Shown here: one piece after another, positions 1 to 6,890 of the stretch
Numbering within the stretch: the stretch's first letter is position 1
How the letters are laid out: the number at the start of each line of letters is the position of its first letter
Notes under the pieces: model-generated
The model's input: only the letters and a program-made list of their open reading frames with translations
Databases searched by the model: none
Told to the model about the DNA's origin: nothing
Source: Patescibacteria group bacterium
Lineage (GTDB): Bacteria > Patescibacteriota > Gracilibacteria > BD1-5 > UBA2023
NCBI GenBank assembly: GCA_030836665.1
Contig: JAUPLX010000014.1
Location: 1-9,993 of the forward strand
Length of the DNA stretch: 9,993 nt
Direction of reading: 5' to 3'
Position numbers and translations under genes: made by a program

Positions 1-153
1 GAGTACGGAATTGAGTTTCAAAGGAGCGACGTCCATAACGTCCCCGTCATTACGGGGAGCTCCACTTTTTCCCAAGCGAACGTGGCAAGGGCGAGAAATT
101 ACGTGAAGCGTTCGATGGAAAAACTTCCCGGCATCGAAATCATTCTCCGTTAA
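1..153 (+). CDS. C-terminal end of an unrecognised protein (partial)
   Basis: Frame 1 is open from the window edge to a TAA at 151-153, giving the last 50 residues of a protein whose start lies outside the window. The visible part contains VPVITGSSTF followed by an Ala/Arg/Lys-rich probable helix (NVARARNYVKRSMEKL) and ends in a hydrophobic strand-like GIEIILR. I do not recognise the family. There is no in-frame TGA in this piece. The next gene starts 33 bases downstream with no terminator-like hairpin between, so the two may be co-transcribed. The reading frame is well supported by the clean stop and spacing; the function is unknown. Confidence 0.6.
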   Translation, partial: EYGIEFQRSDVHNVPVITGSSTFSQANVARARNYVKRSMEKLPGIEIILR

Positions 154-185
154 TTTGAAAAACGCATTCGTAACGATATTGAAAT

Positions 186-824
186 ATGACAAAAGGGCAG
201 TGGAAATTCGACGGATCGGTAGCCGAAACCTTCTACGAACATGCGAAAAAGCACATTCCCGATTATGAGAAAGTTATCGAACTGTGCGTTGACGTAGCCC
301 GAAGGCGCCTTCCTTCGGATGCGAAAATCCTCGACGTCGGGAGTGCCGTCTGACATACTCTCAAACGGATGAGGGACGTTGGTTTTTCGAACGTTTTCGG
401 CGTCGAGACGTCGGAGGATATGATTTCGAAATCTTTCCCTGACGCCACGATCATACGTTCGTCCGCGTTTCCTTCCGAGTACGCTCCCTTCGATATGGTG
501 ATGGCCAATTGGACCCTCCATTTCATTCTCGAAGGGCGCGATCAGTACCTTCGCGACATATATGCCGGACTGAAGCCATGAGGATGTTTCATTCTCTCGG
601 ATAAAATGCTCCCAAGCGATTTTACCGTCTCCATGTATCATGATTTCAAGAGACGAAGCGGCGTTTCCGATGAAGAAATTCGACAGAAAGACGAAGCGAT
701 TCGCTGAGTCCTCGTTCCGTATCCGGTCGAATGGTATCTTGAAAATCTCCGTTCCGCAGGATTCCGCTCCATCGAGATCATCAATGCCGCCCCGGCGTTC
801 GTCACGTTTTTCGCAATAAAATAA
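186..824 (+). CDS. CmoA-like SAM-dependent methyltransferase-fold enzyme
   Basis: 212 residues with TGA read as Gly at residues 56, 132 and 174 (bases 351, 579, 705); TAA stop. From memory the whole length matches E. coli CmoA, the carboxy-SAM synthase that supplies tRNA wobble-uridine modification. The N-terminus has FDGSVAETF and HIPDY (Tyr27, matching a SAM-site tyrosine of CmoA). SAM motif I is ILDVGSAVG at 48-56. NWTLHFI precedes GLKPGG, matching NFTLQFL...GLNPGG. The C-terminus has YHDFKRRSGVSDEEIRQK and ends in an FFAIK strand. Two recoded TGAs sit on conserved glycines (motif I and GLKPGG), which is the best local proof of the code. Odd: the residue matching CmoA Arg199, which binds the carboxylate of carboxy-SAM, appears to be Asp169. 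It may therefore be an ordinary methyltransferase of the CmoA/CmoM type rather than a carboxy-SAM synthase, so I give no symbol. It lies 15 bases upstream of a second methyltransferase. ATG at 186 is the first good start and puts the conserved FD motif at residue 8. Confidence 0.85.
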
Positions 825-839
825 ACCACCCCCGTCCTT

Positions 840-1703
840 ATGATCGAAAACAAGAATTCCCCCTACGAGGAGCACCCCTGATTTTATGAAGAAGACAATC
901 GGAGGGGAAGGGAGCTGAGTCCGGTGACTCGTGAAACCTTGGAAAAGAAACACGCGGTACTCCTTCCGCCCGATCTCGTGAAGGGGAAAAGCGTTCTCGA
1001 TTTAGGTTCCTGCATGGGGGCTACGGGGCAATGGAGCCTCTTTTACGGAGCCAAATCCTACACGGGAATCGAAACCCAGATCGAATACGTCGAACGCTCC
1101 CGGAGACTTTTGGCCCACCATGGCGAAAAAGCGGAAATCGTCCACTCCGGCATTACGGAATTTCTTGAAAAAAACGAAAGACGGTTCGATATCGTATGCC
1201 TTTTCGGCGTCATATACGCCTTCGTCGATTGTTACGGACTTTTAGGCAAGGCATGTGCGATTTCCGATAAATACGTGGTTATCGAATCGTTGTATCCGAA
1301 TCTTCCGAAGGGCTTCTTGCGCTTGCCGCTCATACAGATTCTTCCGGCACAGAGGATAAATTTGGCAAACGACACCGCTTCGCTCGTAGGGGTGGGCACG
1401 AGGATAACCCCCGTGGGAATCAAAATGGCCATGGCGAACTTCGGTTTCGCGTCCAGAGAAGGGATCATGCATCCCGAGCCTATCGTCGGATCCATCGACA
1501 TATACCAACCGATCCCGTCTCCGGAGAAACTTCGGGAGATGTTTCCGAACGAGCCGAGTGACGACGGGGAAGAAATGGTCGTGGGGAACTATCTTCACGG
1601 ATTCATCCGTTTCATGATGCGCTTTGAAAAAATCGGAAAGAAGCTCCCGACGCTCGAAGCGAGCCTCACCTCCGACCGTGCCGGTCCGATAATGCCTTGG
1701 TAA
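840..1703 (+). CDS. Class I SAM-dependent methyltransferase
   Basis: 287 residues, ATG to TAA, with one recoded TGA at residue 14 (base 879). Without the recoding the start would be misplaced to a GTG at 924, losing 28 residues. The core is a Rossmann methyltransferase: KSVLDLGSCMGATG at about 50-63 is SAM motif I, YTGIE about 15 residues later is the acidic end of strand 2, and RRFDIVCLFGVIYAF is the motif IV region. A C-terminal extension of roughly 130 residues (PLIQILPAQ, VGVGTRITPVG, PEPIVGSIDIYQPIPSP) may determine substrate; I do not recognise it. It follows the CmoA-like gene by 15 bases, which invites the idea of a CmoB-like partner, but I do not see the CmoB N-terminal domain or signature. 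Substrate unknown. The start has no Shine-Dalgarno; a pyrimidine-rich tract ending CCTT precedes ATG. The stop is 9 bases from the convergent stop of the next gene. Confidence 0.8.
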
Positions 1704-1712
1704 TCCCCGTCC

Positions 1713-3473
1713 CTACGGAATAAGAATCCGGAGAGCCTGTTCGGTAGTGACGATTTTCCAAAGCAAATGGGAATGGTGGGTTTTCGAATCGTATCAGAAG
1801 AAGAACGTTCGTTTGAAGGGGTCCGCGTATTCTTCCGCCAGTTTTCTGACGGCTTCCGTAGGAAGCACGTTCCTTTTTTCGAAATCCGAAAGGATGGACC
1901 CGATATTTTCCACGTTCCTTTCCGAGAGAAGCCACATCCGGTGGTCGGCGAGAGATCCTACGATCTTTTTTCTTCCGGACGAAGCCGTGGGCGCGAGACT
2001 CCGGAGGGCATTTTTATAAAAAAACTGATTGTCCCATTCGGTGGTCGCGTAGCGTGACGGATCGAATTTATACCTCGTCGGAAAGGAATACAGCATTTCC
2101 CTCAGAACTTTTGAACCGAAAGGGGAAACGTGGCGAATCCCTTCGGATCACGCGATTTTCGAATAGAGCGTAGCGGACCTATGCGAAAAACCTACGAGAT
2201 CGAACAGGGTGAGCAGGTCATGGAGACAGGGGGGCGACAGGGGGTCGTACGAATCCGATATCCAATCAGGAAGGTAGCGGCCCTTCGGCACGTCCACGAT
2301 TCCCGAATTCAATTGGAAGGTAAGGTCCTCCATTCTCGCGAGGAACCTTTCCGGATTCTTCGGTATTTCGGAGAGTCGCCTCGACAGTTCGCCTCCGGTA
2401 TCGGAAAACGATTTCTTCTCGATGAGGCTTTTTTCTTGTGCGTTCGGTCAAAAGCACAGGTACCAAAAAGCGGACATCACTCCGCGCGTCGCACCGATGG
2501 GAGCGTCCGTTCCCGACCCGGAAACGACCGTCCGTATTCACATTCCTTTCGCTTCCCGGAAGGCTTTTTTCAAAAGGATTCCGAATCATCCCGCATCCGT
2601 AGGGTCACCGATATCCCGCAGGCAATCCGGAAGAAGATCGAAATCCTCGGTAAGAAGCGGGATGATATGGCGTTCCACGTTCAATTCTTTCGCCACCATC
2701 TTTGAAAATTCCTCGTCCGGAAGGGGCTTATGCGCTCAGGTTACCGTGATGGGCACTATTCCGCCCCGCCGATGTTTGCCATGGCGCAGCAGCGCGTTAA
2801 GCGTAACGCTGGAATCGAATCCTCCGCTGAAAAGTACGCCGATTTTCTCACCTTCGGTCGATTCGACGATCCGTTCGATCGAATTCTCGAATTCGCGCAG
2901 ATACGCCCCATGGCAATCCTCTTCAACGGAATCGGTTTTTGAAAAATTAATTCTTCGAACCCGATTTTTCCGGAGCGGCTCCGGTCCGTTTTCCGAGAAT
3001 CCGTAAACGGCATCCGTTCCGCCCTCCGCCTCGGATATGCCGGAAACGATCGTTTTTCCTATCGGAGTAATCTTATAGGATACCTCCGTCCGAATCGCCT
3101 CGCCGTCCAGCCGGAGCGGAATTGAGAAATGGCGGGCCGCTTCGGCAATCGTGGTGGCGGAATTCGATACGAACAACGTCCCTTCGAACCTTCCGATGCA
3201 CGGACTTTGGAATCCGAGCGCGTCAGTCCGTACCGTTACGGTCATACCCGTCGGATCGAGAAAGATCTCCGAGGTCGGGTATTCTCGGTCGCCGCCCACG
3301 AAAATGGAAGAGCCCATGAAATAGGGGAGGGGGGGCGAATCCCCGAACCAAACGATCCGCGCCCCCCCTTTGTCGTAGGTGCGCATTTCGGCGAATCGGC
3401 TACGGAAGCTTTCCATAGTCGACGCATCTTCCGACGCGGCGTTTTTCAGAATGCAGAGAAAACCGTTTTCCAT
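1713..3473 (-). CDS. Asparagine-synthase-superfamily protein (AsnB-like, degenerate glutaminase domain)
   Basis: 586 residues from ATG at 3471-3473 to TAG at 1713-1715, with six TGA=Gly codons at residues 246, 296, 312, 342, 442 and 560. The frame stays open upstream to a GTG at 3564-3566 (617 residues), but that extra segment is Gly/Arg/Pro-rich and unlike the family. The N-terminal half (about 1-170) resembles the class II glutaminase fold of asparagine synthetases, including a TDALGFQSP segment and a PIGKTIVSGI segment, but starts MENGF rather than Met-Cys, so the catalytic cysteine is absent. The synthetase half has the PP-loop SGGFDSS at 216-222, a second motif SGSGTDAPIG at 318-327 where the family usually has SGxGxDExxGG, and SPFGSKVLREM with Lys487 in YKNALR near the expected KxxLR position. 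Such enzymes adenylate a carboxylate and form an amide, with ammonia or another amine as acceptor. Substrate unknown; not assumed to make asparagine. Convergent with the methyltransferase operon and divergent from the symporter. Confidence 0.85.
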
Positions 3474-3574
3474 GGGGGGATGATACCGAACATGCGGAAA
3501 TTTTCCAAATCGCGATGGGCCGCCTCCGGCCGCTTTTCTTTCTCCGTGCGTTCCGAATCCCACCACATATTATT

Positions 3575-3602
3575 TTGACGTTCGATTTTTTACGCGTATA
3601 AG
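3575..3602 (+). promoter_or_regulatory. Sigma70-type promoter for the symporter
   Basis: TTGACG at 3575-3580 and TATAAG at 3597-3602 are separated by 16 bases. Transcription would start near 3609, leaving a leader of about 33 bases before the ATG at 3642. It lies in the 168-base divergent region between the AsnB-like gene (starting at 3473 on the minus strand) and the symporter. On the minus strand the best -10 candidate is a TAATAT at 3567-3572, but no good -35 accompanies it, so I do not call a promoter for the AsnB-like gene. Confidence 0.6.
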
Positions 3603-3627
3603 TGGAATACTCTCAATTCTTCTCTTC

Positions 3628-3636
3628 GGAAGGGGA
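3628..3636 (+). promoter_or_regulatory. Shine-Dalgarno sequence of the symporter
   Basis: GGAAGGGGA ends five bases before the ATG at 3642 and is purine-rich with an AAGG core. It fixes that ATG as the start. It is the only convincing ribosome binding site in the window; other genes have pyrimidine-rich or featureless sequence in this position. Confidence 0.6.
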
Positions 3637-3641
3637 CGCAA

Positions 3642-5084
3642 ATGAATACACAACTTTTTTCTCCAATGGGAGGGGTATGGCTCCTTCTCGGATATGCCGC
3701 GGTCGTAACGGCCGTGGTATGGTTCTTTTCCAAATACCGCGGAAGTTCGTCGAAGAACCAGTTTCTCGTCGCGAACCGCGAAGTGCCCATGGTTCCGGCC
3801 GCCCTTTCCATCGCGGCGACCTGGATTTGGGCTCCGGCACTTTTCGTGTCGGCGGAAAAAGCGTTTACTCAAGGATGGGTGGGCCTCTTCTGGTTCCTCG
3901 TCCCGAACGTATTCTGCCTTATCCTCTTCTCGTTTTTCGCAGCGAGAATCCGGGACCTCTTCCCCCAGGGGTTCACGCTCTCGGGCTACATGCGCGAACG
4001 GTATTCGAGGCGGGTACAAAATCTCTACCTGCTCGCTCTTGCCGGACTCGCCACTTGCTCGTTCGCCGTGCAGCTCCTCGCCGGAGGGAAGATCATCGCC
4101 ACGATTTCGGGGCTCCCGTATTTTTGGGTAACCGTAATGCTCGCAGCCATTCCGGTCGGATACACCATGTATTCGGGCCTGAAGGGCAGCGTGGTGAGCG
4201 ATTTCTTCCAGATGCTCGTCATTTTCGGCGTCGGCGCCCTTATCATTCCGTGGGCGGTTTCCGAAGGCGGCGGCTGGGAAGTCGTGGCGAAGGGCTTTTC
4301 CGGAAAAACGGGAACGTTCACCGATCTTTTCTCCGGTGACGGCTGGAACGTGTTCCTGACGTTCGGAATTCCCGTAACCATCGGACTCTTGTCCGGACCG
4401 TTCGGCGACCAAAGCTTCTGGCAACGTTCGTTCGCCATCAAGAAAGGCTCGGTCAAAGGGGCTTTCGTTCTCGGAGCGTTTTTCTTCGGAATCGTCCCGC
4501 TTTCCATCGCGATGCTCGGGTTCCTCGCTGCGGGCATGGGGTTCGTTCCCGGAAACGCTTCGCAGGTGAATCTCGAAGTCATATTGAAACTCCTGCCGGG
4601 CTGGGTAGCCATCCCGTTCGTGTATTTGCTCCTCTCGGGGCTCGTATCCACGCTCGACTCCAATCTGTCTTCGATTTCGAGTCTTGCCGGACACGACCTC
4701 CACGAACGGAAAAACGGCTCTACGGCCGAATGGAAGGACGACCCGAACGTTATGCGGTACTCGCGTATCGCCATGGCCGTTCTCGTCGTCGGAGGCATTG
4801 CCATAGCGAACATCCCGGGGCTTACCATCCTCTACCTGTTCCTGTTCTATGGAACGCTCCGGGCTTCGACGCTCCTCCCGACGGTCATTACCCTCCTGAA
4901 GCGCGAGGTGAACGAGAAGGGCGTGTTCTACGGAATACTCACGTCCATGCTCGTCGGTCTGCCGATATTCGCATACGGGAATCTGAACAAGATTACCGGG
5001 CTGATTATCGCGGGTTCGCTCTTCACGGTTCTCGCTTCCGGCATCATTACGCTCATAGCGAGTCGGACGGATCGCCAGAAGTAG
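3642..5084 (+). CDS. Sodium:solute symporter (SSS family) membrane transporter
   Basis: 480 residues, ATG to TAG, a normal length for the SSS family, which couples sodium entry to uptake of small solutes across the cytoplasmic membrane. The protein is strongly hydrophobic with about 12-13 membrane segments. Family landmarks are the N-terminal KNQFLVANREVP (the variant xxDYFLAgR region after TM1), FGDQSFWQRSFA at 254-265, the characteristic SSS loop, and STLDSNLSSISSLAGHDL at 336-353. The last matches the TM8-end sodium-site region (Ser336, Thr337) and the conserved Asp of the following loop. Substrate cannot be told. Odd: about 50 glycines and none written as TGA, whereas every other complete gene here has at least one; it also has the only clear Shine-Dalgarno. 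Both suggest a different translational history, perhaps transfer or strong expression. Single-gene unit with its own promoter and terminator. Confidence 0.92.
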   Translation: MNTQLFSPMGGVWLLLGYAAVVTAVVWFFSKYRGSSSKNQFLVANREVPMVPAALSIAATWIWAPALFVSAEKAFTQGWVGLFWFLVPNVFCLILFSFFAARIRDLFPQGFTLSGYMRERYSRRVQNLYLLALAGLATCSFAVQLLAGGKIIATISGLPYFWVTVMLAAIPVGYTMYSGLKGSVVSDFFQMLVIFGVGALIIPWAVSEGGGWEVVAKGFSGKTGTFTDLFSGDGWNVFLTFGIPVTIGLLSGPFGDQSFWQRSFAIKKGSVKGAFVLGAFFFGIVPLSIAMLGFLAAGMGFVPGNASQVNLEVILKLLPGWVAIPFVYLLLSGLVSTLDSNLSSISSLAGHDLHERKNGSTAEWKDDPNVMRYSRIAMAVLVVGGIAIANIPGLTILYLFLFYGTLRASTLLPTVITLLKREVNEKGVFYGILTSMLVGLPIFAYGNLNKITGLIIAGSLFTVLASGIITLIASRTDRQK

Positions 5085-5094
5085 GAATTTTCCC

Positions 5095-5124
5095 AGCCCT
5101 CCGTGTATTCGGAGGGCTTTTTTT
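5095..5124 (+). terminator. Intrinsic terminator after the symporter
   Basis: A perfect nine-base-pair GC-rich stem (AGCCCTCCG at 5095-5103 with CGGAGGGCT at 5110-5118), six-base loop TGTATT, then a run of T to 5124. It begins ten bases after the symporter stop and ends the monocistronic unit. Confidence 0.93.
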
Positions 5125-5126
5125 GG

Positions 5127-5154
5127 TTGACATGACGATACAGAGTGCTATCCT
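5127..5154 (+). promoter_or_regulatory. Sigma70-type promoter for the small protein gene
   Basis: A consensus TTGACA at 5127-5132, 16-base spacer, and TATCCT at 5149-5154, preceded by a TG that could act as an extended -10. Transcription would start near 5161, about 25 bases before the ATG at 5186. It lies two bases past the terminator T-run, so the small gene has its own expression control. Confidence 0.65.
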
Positions 5155-5185
5155 TCCCGGGAAATATTATTAATCCACGCTTCCT

Positions 5186-5482
5186 ATGCAGGGCAAAGGA
5201 AAATTCCCCCGAGTGTCGAGTCAATTGGGAAAAATGCTTACGAGCGAAGACTCCGTCATTTCCGGAAAAAAGGTATTGGGAATCGGCGCGTTCGGAGCGC
5301 TCGTCGGACTCGCCTTTTCTGAGAAAGACGCTCTCGGGCACGACGTTTTGGATTATATCATTCCAAGCGCCGAAGGACATTCGAGCACTATTTCCAACGA
5401 TAGCTGACAGGGCGTTCACTCTTCCCACGGAAACCACGCATCGAGCGGAGATAGCGGAAGCGGAAGCGGCGACGGGGGCTAA
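5186..5482 (+). CDS. Small protein with hydrophobic segment and His/Ser/Gly-rich tail
   Basis: 98 residues from ATG to TAA, with TGA=Gly at residue 74 (base 5405); a standard-code call would stop at 73 residues and lose the tail. Three regions are visible: a charged N-terminus of about 28 residues; a short glycine-rich hydrophobic stretch VLGIGAFGALVGLAF at about 30-44 that could span or touch a membrane; and, after HDVLDYIIP, a tail from about residue 62 made almost wholly of Ser, Gly, His and Asp, including VHSSHGNHASSG and ending SGSGSGDGG. The H-x-S spacing recalls precursors of His-Xaa-Ser peptide-maturation systems, but no maturation enzymes are nearby. The tail could equally bind metal or be a disordered surface linker. 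Family not recognised. It is an independent transcription unit, with its own promoter upstream and terminator three bases after the stop. No Shine-Dalgarno; the sequence before ATG is pyrimidine-rich. Confidence 0.75.
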
Positions 5483-5484
5483 AG

Positions 5485-5510
5485 AAGAGGGATTTTTCAT
5501 CCCTCTTTTT
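5485..5510 (+). terminator. Intrinsic terminator after the small protein gene
   Basis: AAGAGGGAT at 5485-5493 pairs perfectly with ATCCCTCTT at 5499-5507 around a five-base loop, followed by a short T run. It starts two bases after the TAA stop. The T tract is short once the stem is counted, so termination may be partial. Confidence 0.8.
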
Positions 5511-5527
5511 GACATGGGGGAATAGTA

Positions 5528-5555
5528 CGTATCATCCGGTTGAGCGGACGATACG
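5528..5555 (+). repeat. Imperfect inverted repeat in the leader of the three-gene operon
   Basis: CGTATC-a-TCCG, then the loop GTTGAG, then CGGA-c-GATACG: an 11-position stem with one A/C mismatch, about 65 bases before the TPR-like gene. No T-run follows, so it is not a terminator. It could be an operator for a dimeric regulator or a structured element in the mRNA leader; the sequence does not decide between them. Confidence 0.5.
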
Positions 5556-5608
5556 ACCCCTGGCCGTTCCGTTCGTTTCCATTTGGGCGTCCTTTTTGGT
5601 TTTCTTAA

Positions 5609-5623
5609 GCATATATAATATGC
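5609..5623 (+). promoter_or_regulatory. AT-rich dyad with TATAAT overlapping the start of the TPR-like gene
   Basis: GCATAT at 5609-5614 and ATATGC at 5618-5623 form a dyad around a three-base centre that includes a perfect TATAAT (5614-5619) and the ATG at 5620. If TATAAT were a working -10, transcription would start near 5626, inside the gene, and translation would have to begin at the second in-frame ATG (5635). No good -35 is seen at 15-18 bases. It may be a promoter, an operator, or chance AT-richness. Confidence 0.35.
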
Positions 5624-6873
5624 CCCGCAAAAAAATGATTATCGTTGGAGTTTCCGTTGCCGTACTTCTTGCCGGCGCGTTCTTCGTGTTGTCCCGAAAA
5701 TCGGGCGAATTCCCCTGAATGAATACCTCCGAAGGCGTCTTATCCCAAGGGGGAAAGGAAAACGAACCAATTAAAAAAACGTCGCTATCCGAAGAAAGCG
5801 AAAAGGATAAAAAGGCGATTACGCCCGTTTCCGAATACCTTTCCGGCATCGTAAACAATCCTGCTGCCTTCGATGAGAAGACTTTCGATAAGAAAACGCT
5901 GGATACGTTCCCGATTTCTTCCGACGTGAACGACCTCGCTACGCTTTCCGTTTCGCTCCTGAAACTTCGGAATTCGGGTTCGTCGATTCCTGAGACGATC
6001 CTCATGAAGGAATCGTTCGATATGAGCGCTTTGGCGCTTGATCCGCGCATTACTCTCGAGGGGTATATTTACGACGCTTACAAGAATAAGGCCCCCCTCG
6101 ATCCCGTCAAACTCCAAGCCCTCCCCATCGTCTCGCAGGAGACGCTCTTCATCGTGCTTCGCGAGATGTTCAGAAAAGATCGGCCGTTCGTAGTGAAAGT
6201 GGCTGATGCGATATTGAACCGGCAGCAGCCCGAAACGTCCCGTCAGTTCAATATCACGGCGAATTTTCTGCGATATGTCCAAGGAAAGATGGATCCGTCC
6301 GATTCAAAGGCGATTCTCAGCGGCCAGGCGAATTTTTTTCTCAAATGGCCGGGTTGGAACCAATTGACGGAAGACGAACGCCAGCTCCTTTTGAAGGGGT
6401 CGAGAATTTTCGAACACTATCGAAATACTCCCAAGGGCGAATTCGTAAAGAATATCGATACGGAAATTTCCGTATTCGAGGCGTATGCCGAGGAATACAA
6501 GAAAACGCCCCTCTATACCAAATGGATCGGAACCATCCAATTGTATTTTACCCTTGCCAATCTCTACGCTCTCAAGGGGGATTACGAAAAAGGAGGGACG
6601 TTCTTCGACGAGGCGCACAAACTGAAACTCGGTTCCGGAGGTCCCGCTCCGTTCTATAACGTCGAAATGCAAGCGGTAGGAATCCGTGAAGGATATTTCT
6701 ATATGGGGAAGGCTCGCCACGAAGAATCCCTCGGAAAGAAGAAAGAAGCCCTCGAGTCCTATAAGAAGGGGGCGAAAGCCATGAAGGACAACCTCATGGT
6801 CCGCCCCTTCATGATTGACGGATTCGCGATTTGGTGGGATTTGGAAGAAAAAATTAAACAGCTCGGCGGATAG
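5620..6873 (+). CDS. Membrane-anchored protein with C-terminal TPR-like repeats
   Basis: 417 residues, ATG to TAG, with TGA=Gly at residue 33 (base 5716). A standard-code annotation would start after that point and lose the anchor. The N-terminus is MPRKK followed by a single hydrophobic segment of about 20 residues (IIVGVSVAVLLAGAFFVLS), a signal anchor with no obvious cleavage site or lipobox. A Lys/Glu/Ser-rich, probably disordered linker follows (about 34-70), then a helical domain. Near the C-terminus are two TPR-like helix pairs: one at about 304-336 containing LANLYALKGDYEKGGTFFDEA, and one at about 357-388 containing YFYMGKARHEESLGKKKEAL. Such repeats usually bind partner proteins, here probably outside the cytoplasmic membrane. 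It is the first gene of a tight operon, 17 bases before the FG-GAP-like gene. Family not recognised beyond the repeat type. The second ATG at 5635 is an alternative start but would remove the basic residues before the anchor. Confidence 0.8.
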
Positions 6874-6890
6874 CGCGAATCCCCATCCTT

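Noticed and set aside
150..953. A 267-residue open frame on the minus strand at the left edge
   Set aside because: It overlaps the CmoA-like gene, whose motifs and frame are clear once TGA is read as glycine; the antisense protein has no recognisable domain.
186..1703. A pseudogene methyltransferase with stop codons in its SAM motif
   Set aside because: The TGAs fall exactly on conserved glycines and the surrounding frame is intact.
1704..1720. A bidirectional terminator between the convergent genes
   Set aside because: Only a four-base-pair stem (CCGT with ACGG) is visible, with no T run on either side.
2130..3006. Two plus-strand open frames of about 190 residues inside the AsnB-like gene
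   Set aside because: They are antisense to a continuous recoded frame with PP-loop and second-motif evidence, and carry no motifs.
3570..4703. A 377-residue open frame on the minus strand opposite the symporter
   Set aside because: It is very rich in Glu, Arg, Lys and Asp with no motif, and lies wholly antisense to a strongly supported transporter. It is a mirror of the symporter codon bias and of rare stop codons.
5509..5619. An N-terminal extension of the TPR-like gene from a TTG at 5509
   Set aside because: It would start inside the terminator on a rare start codon and add a second hydrophobic stretch ahead of a normal MPRKK signal anchor.
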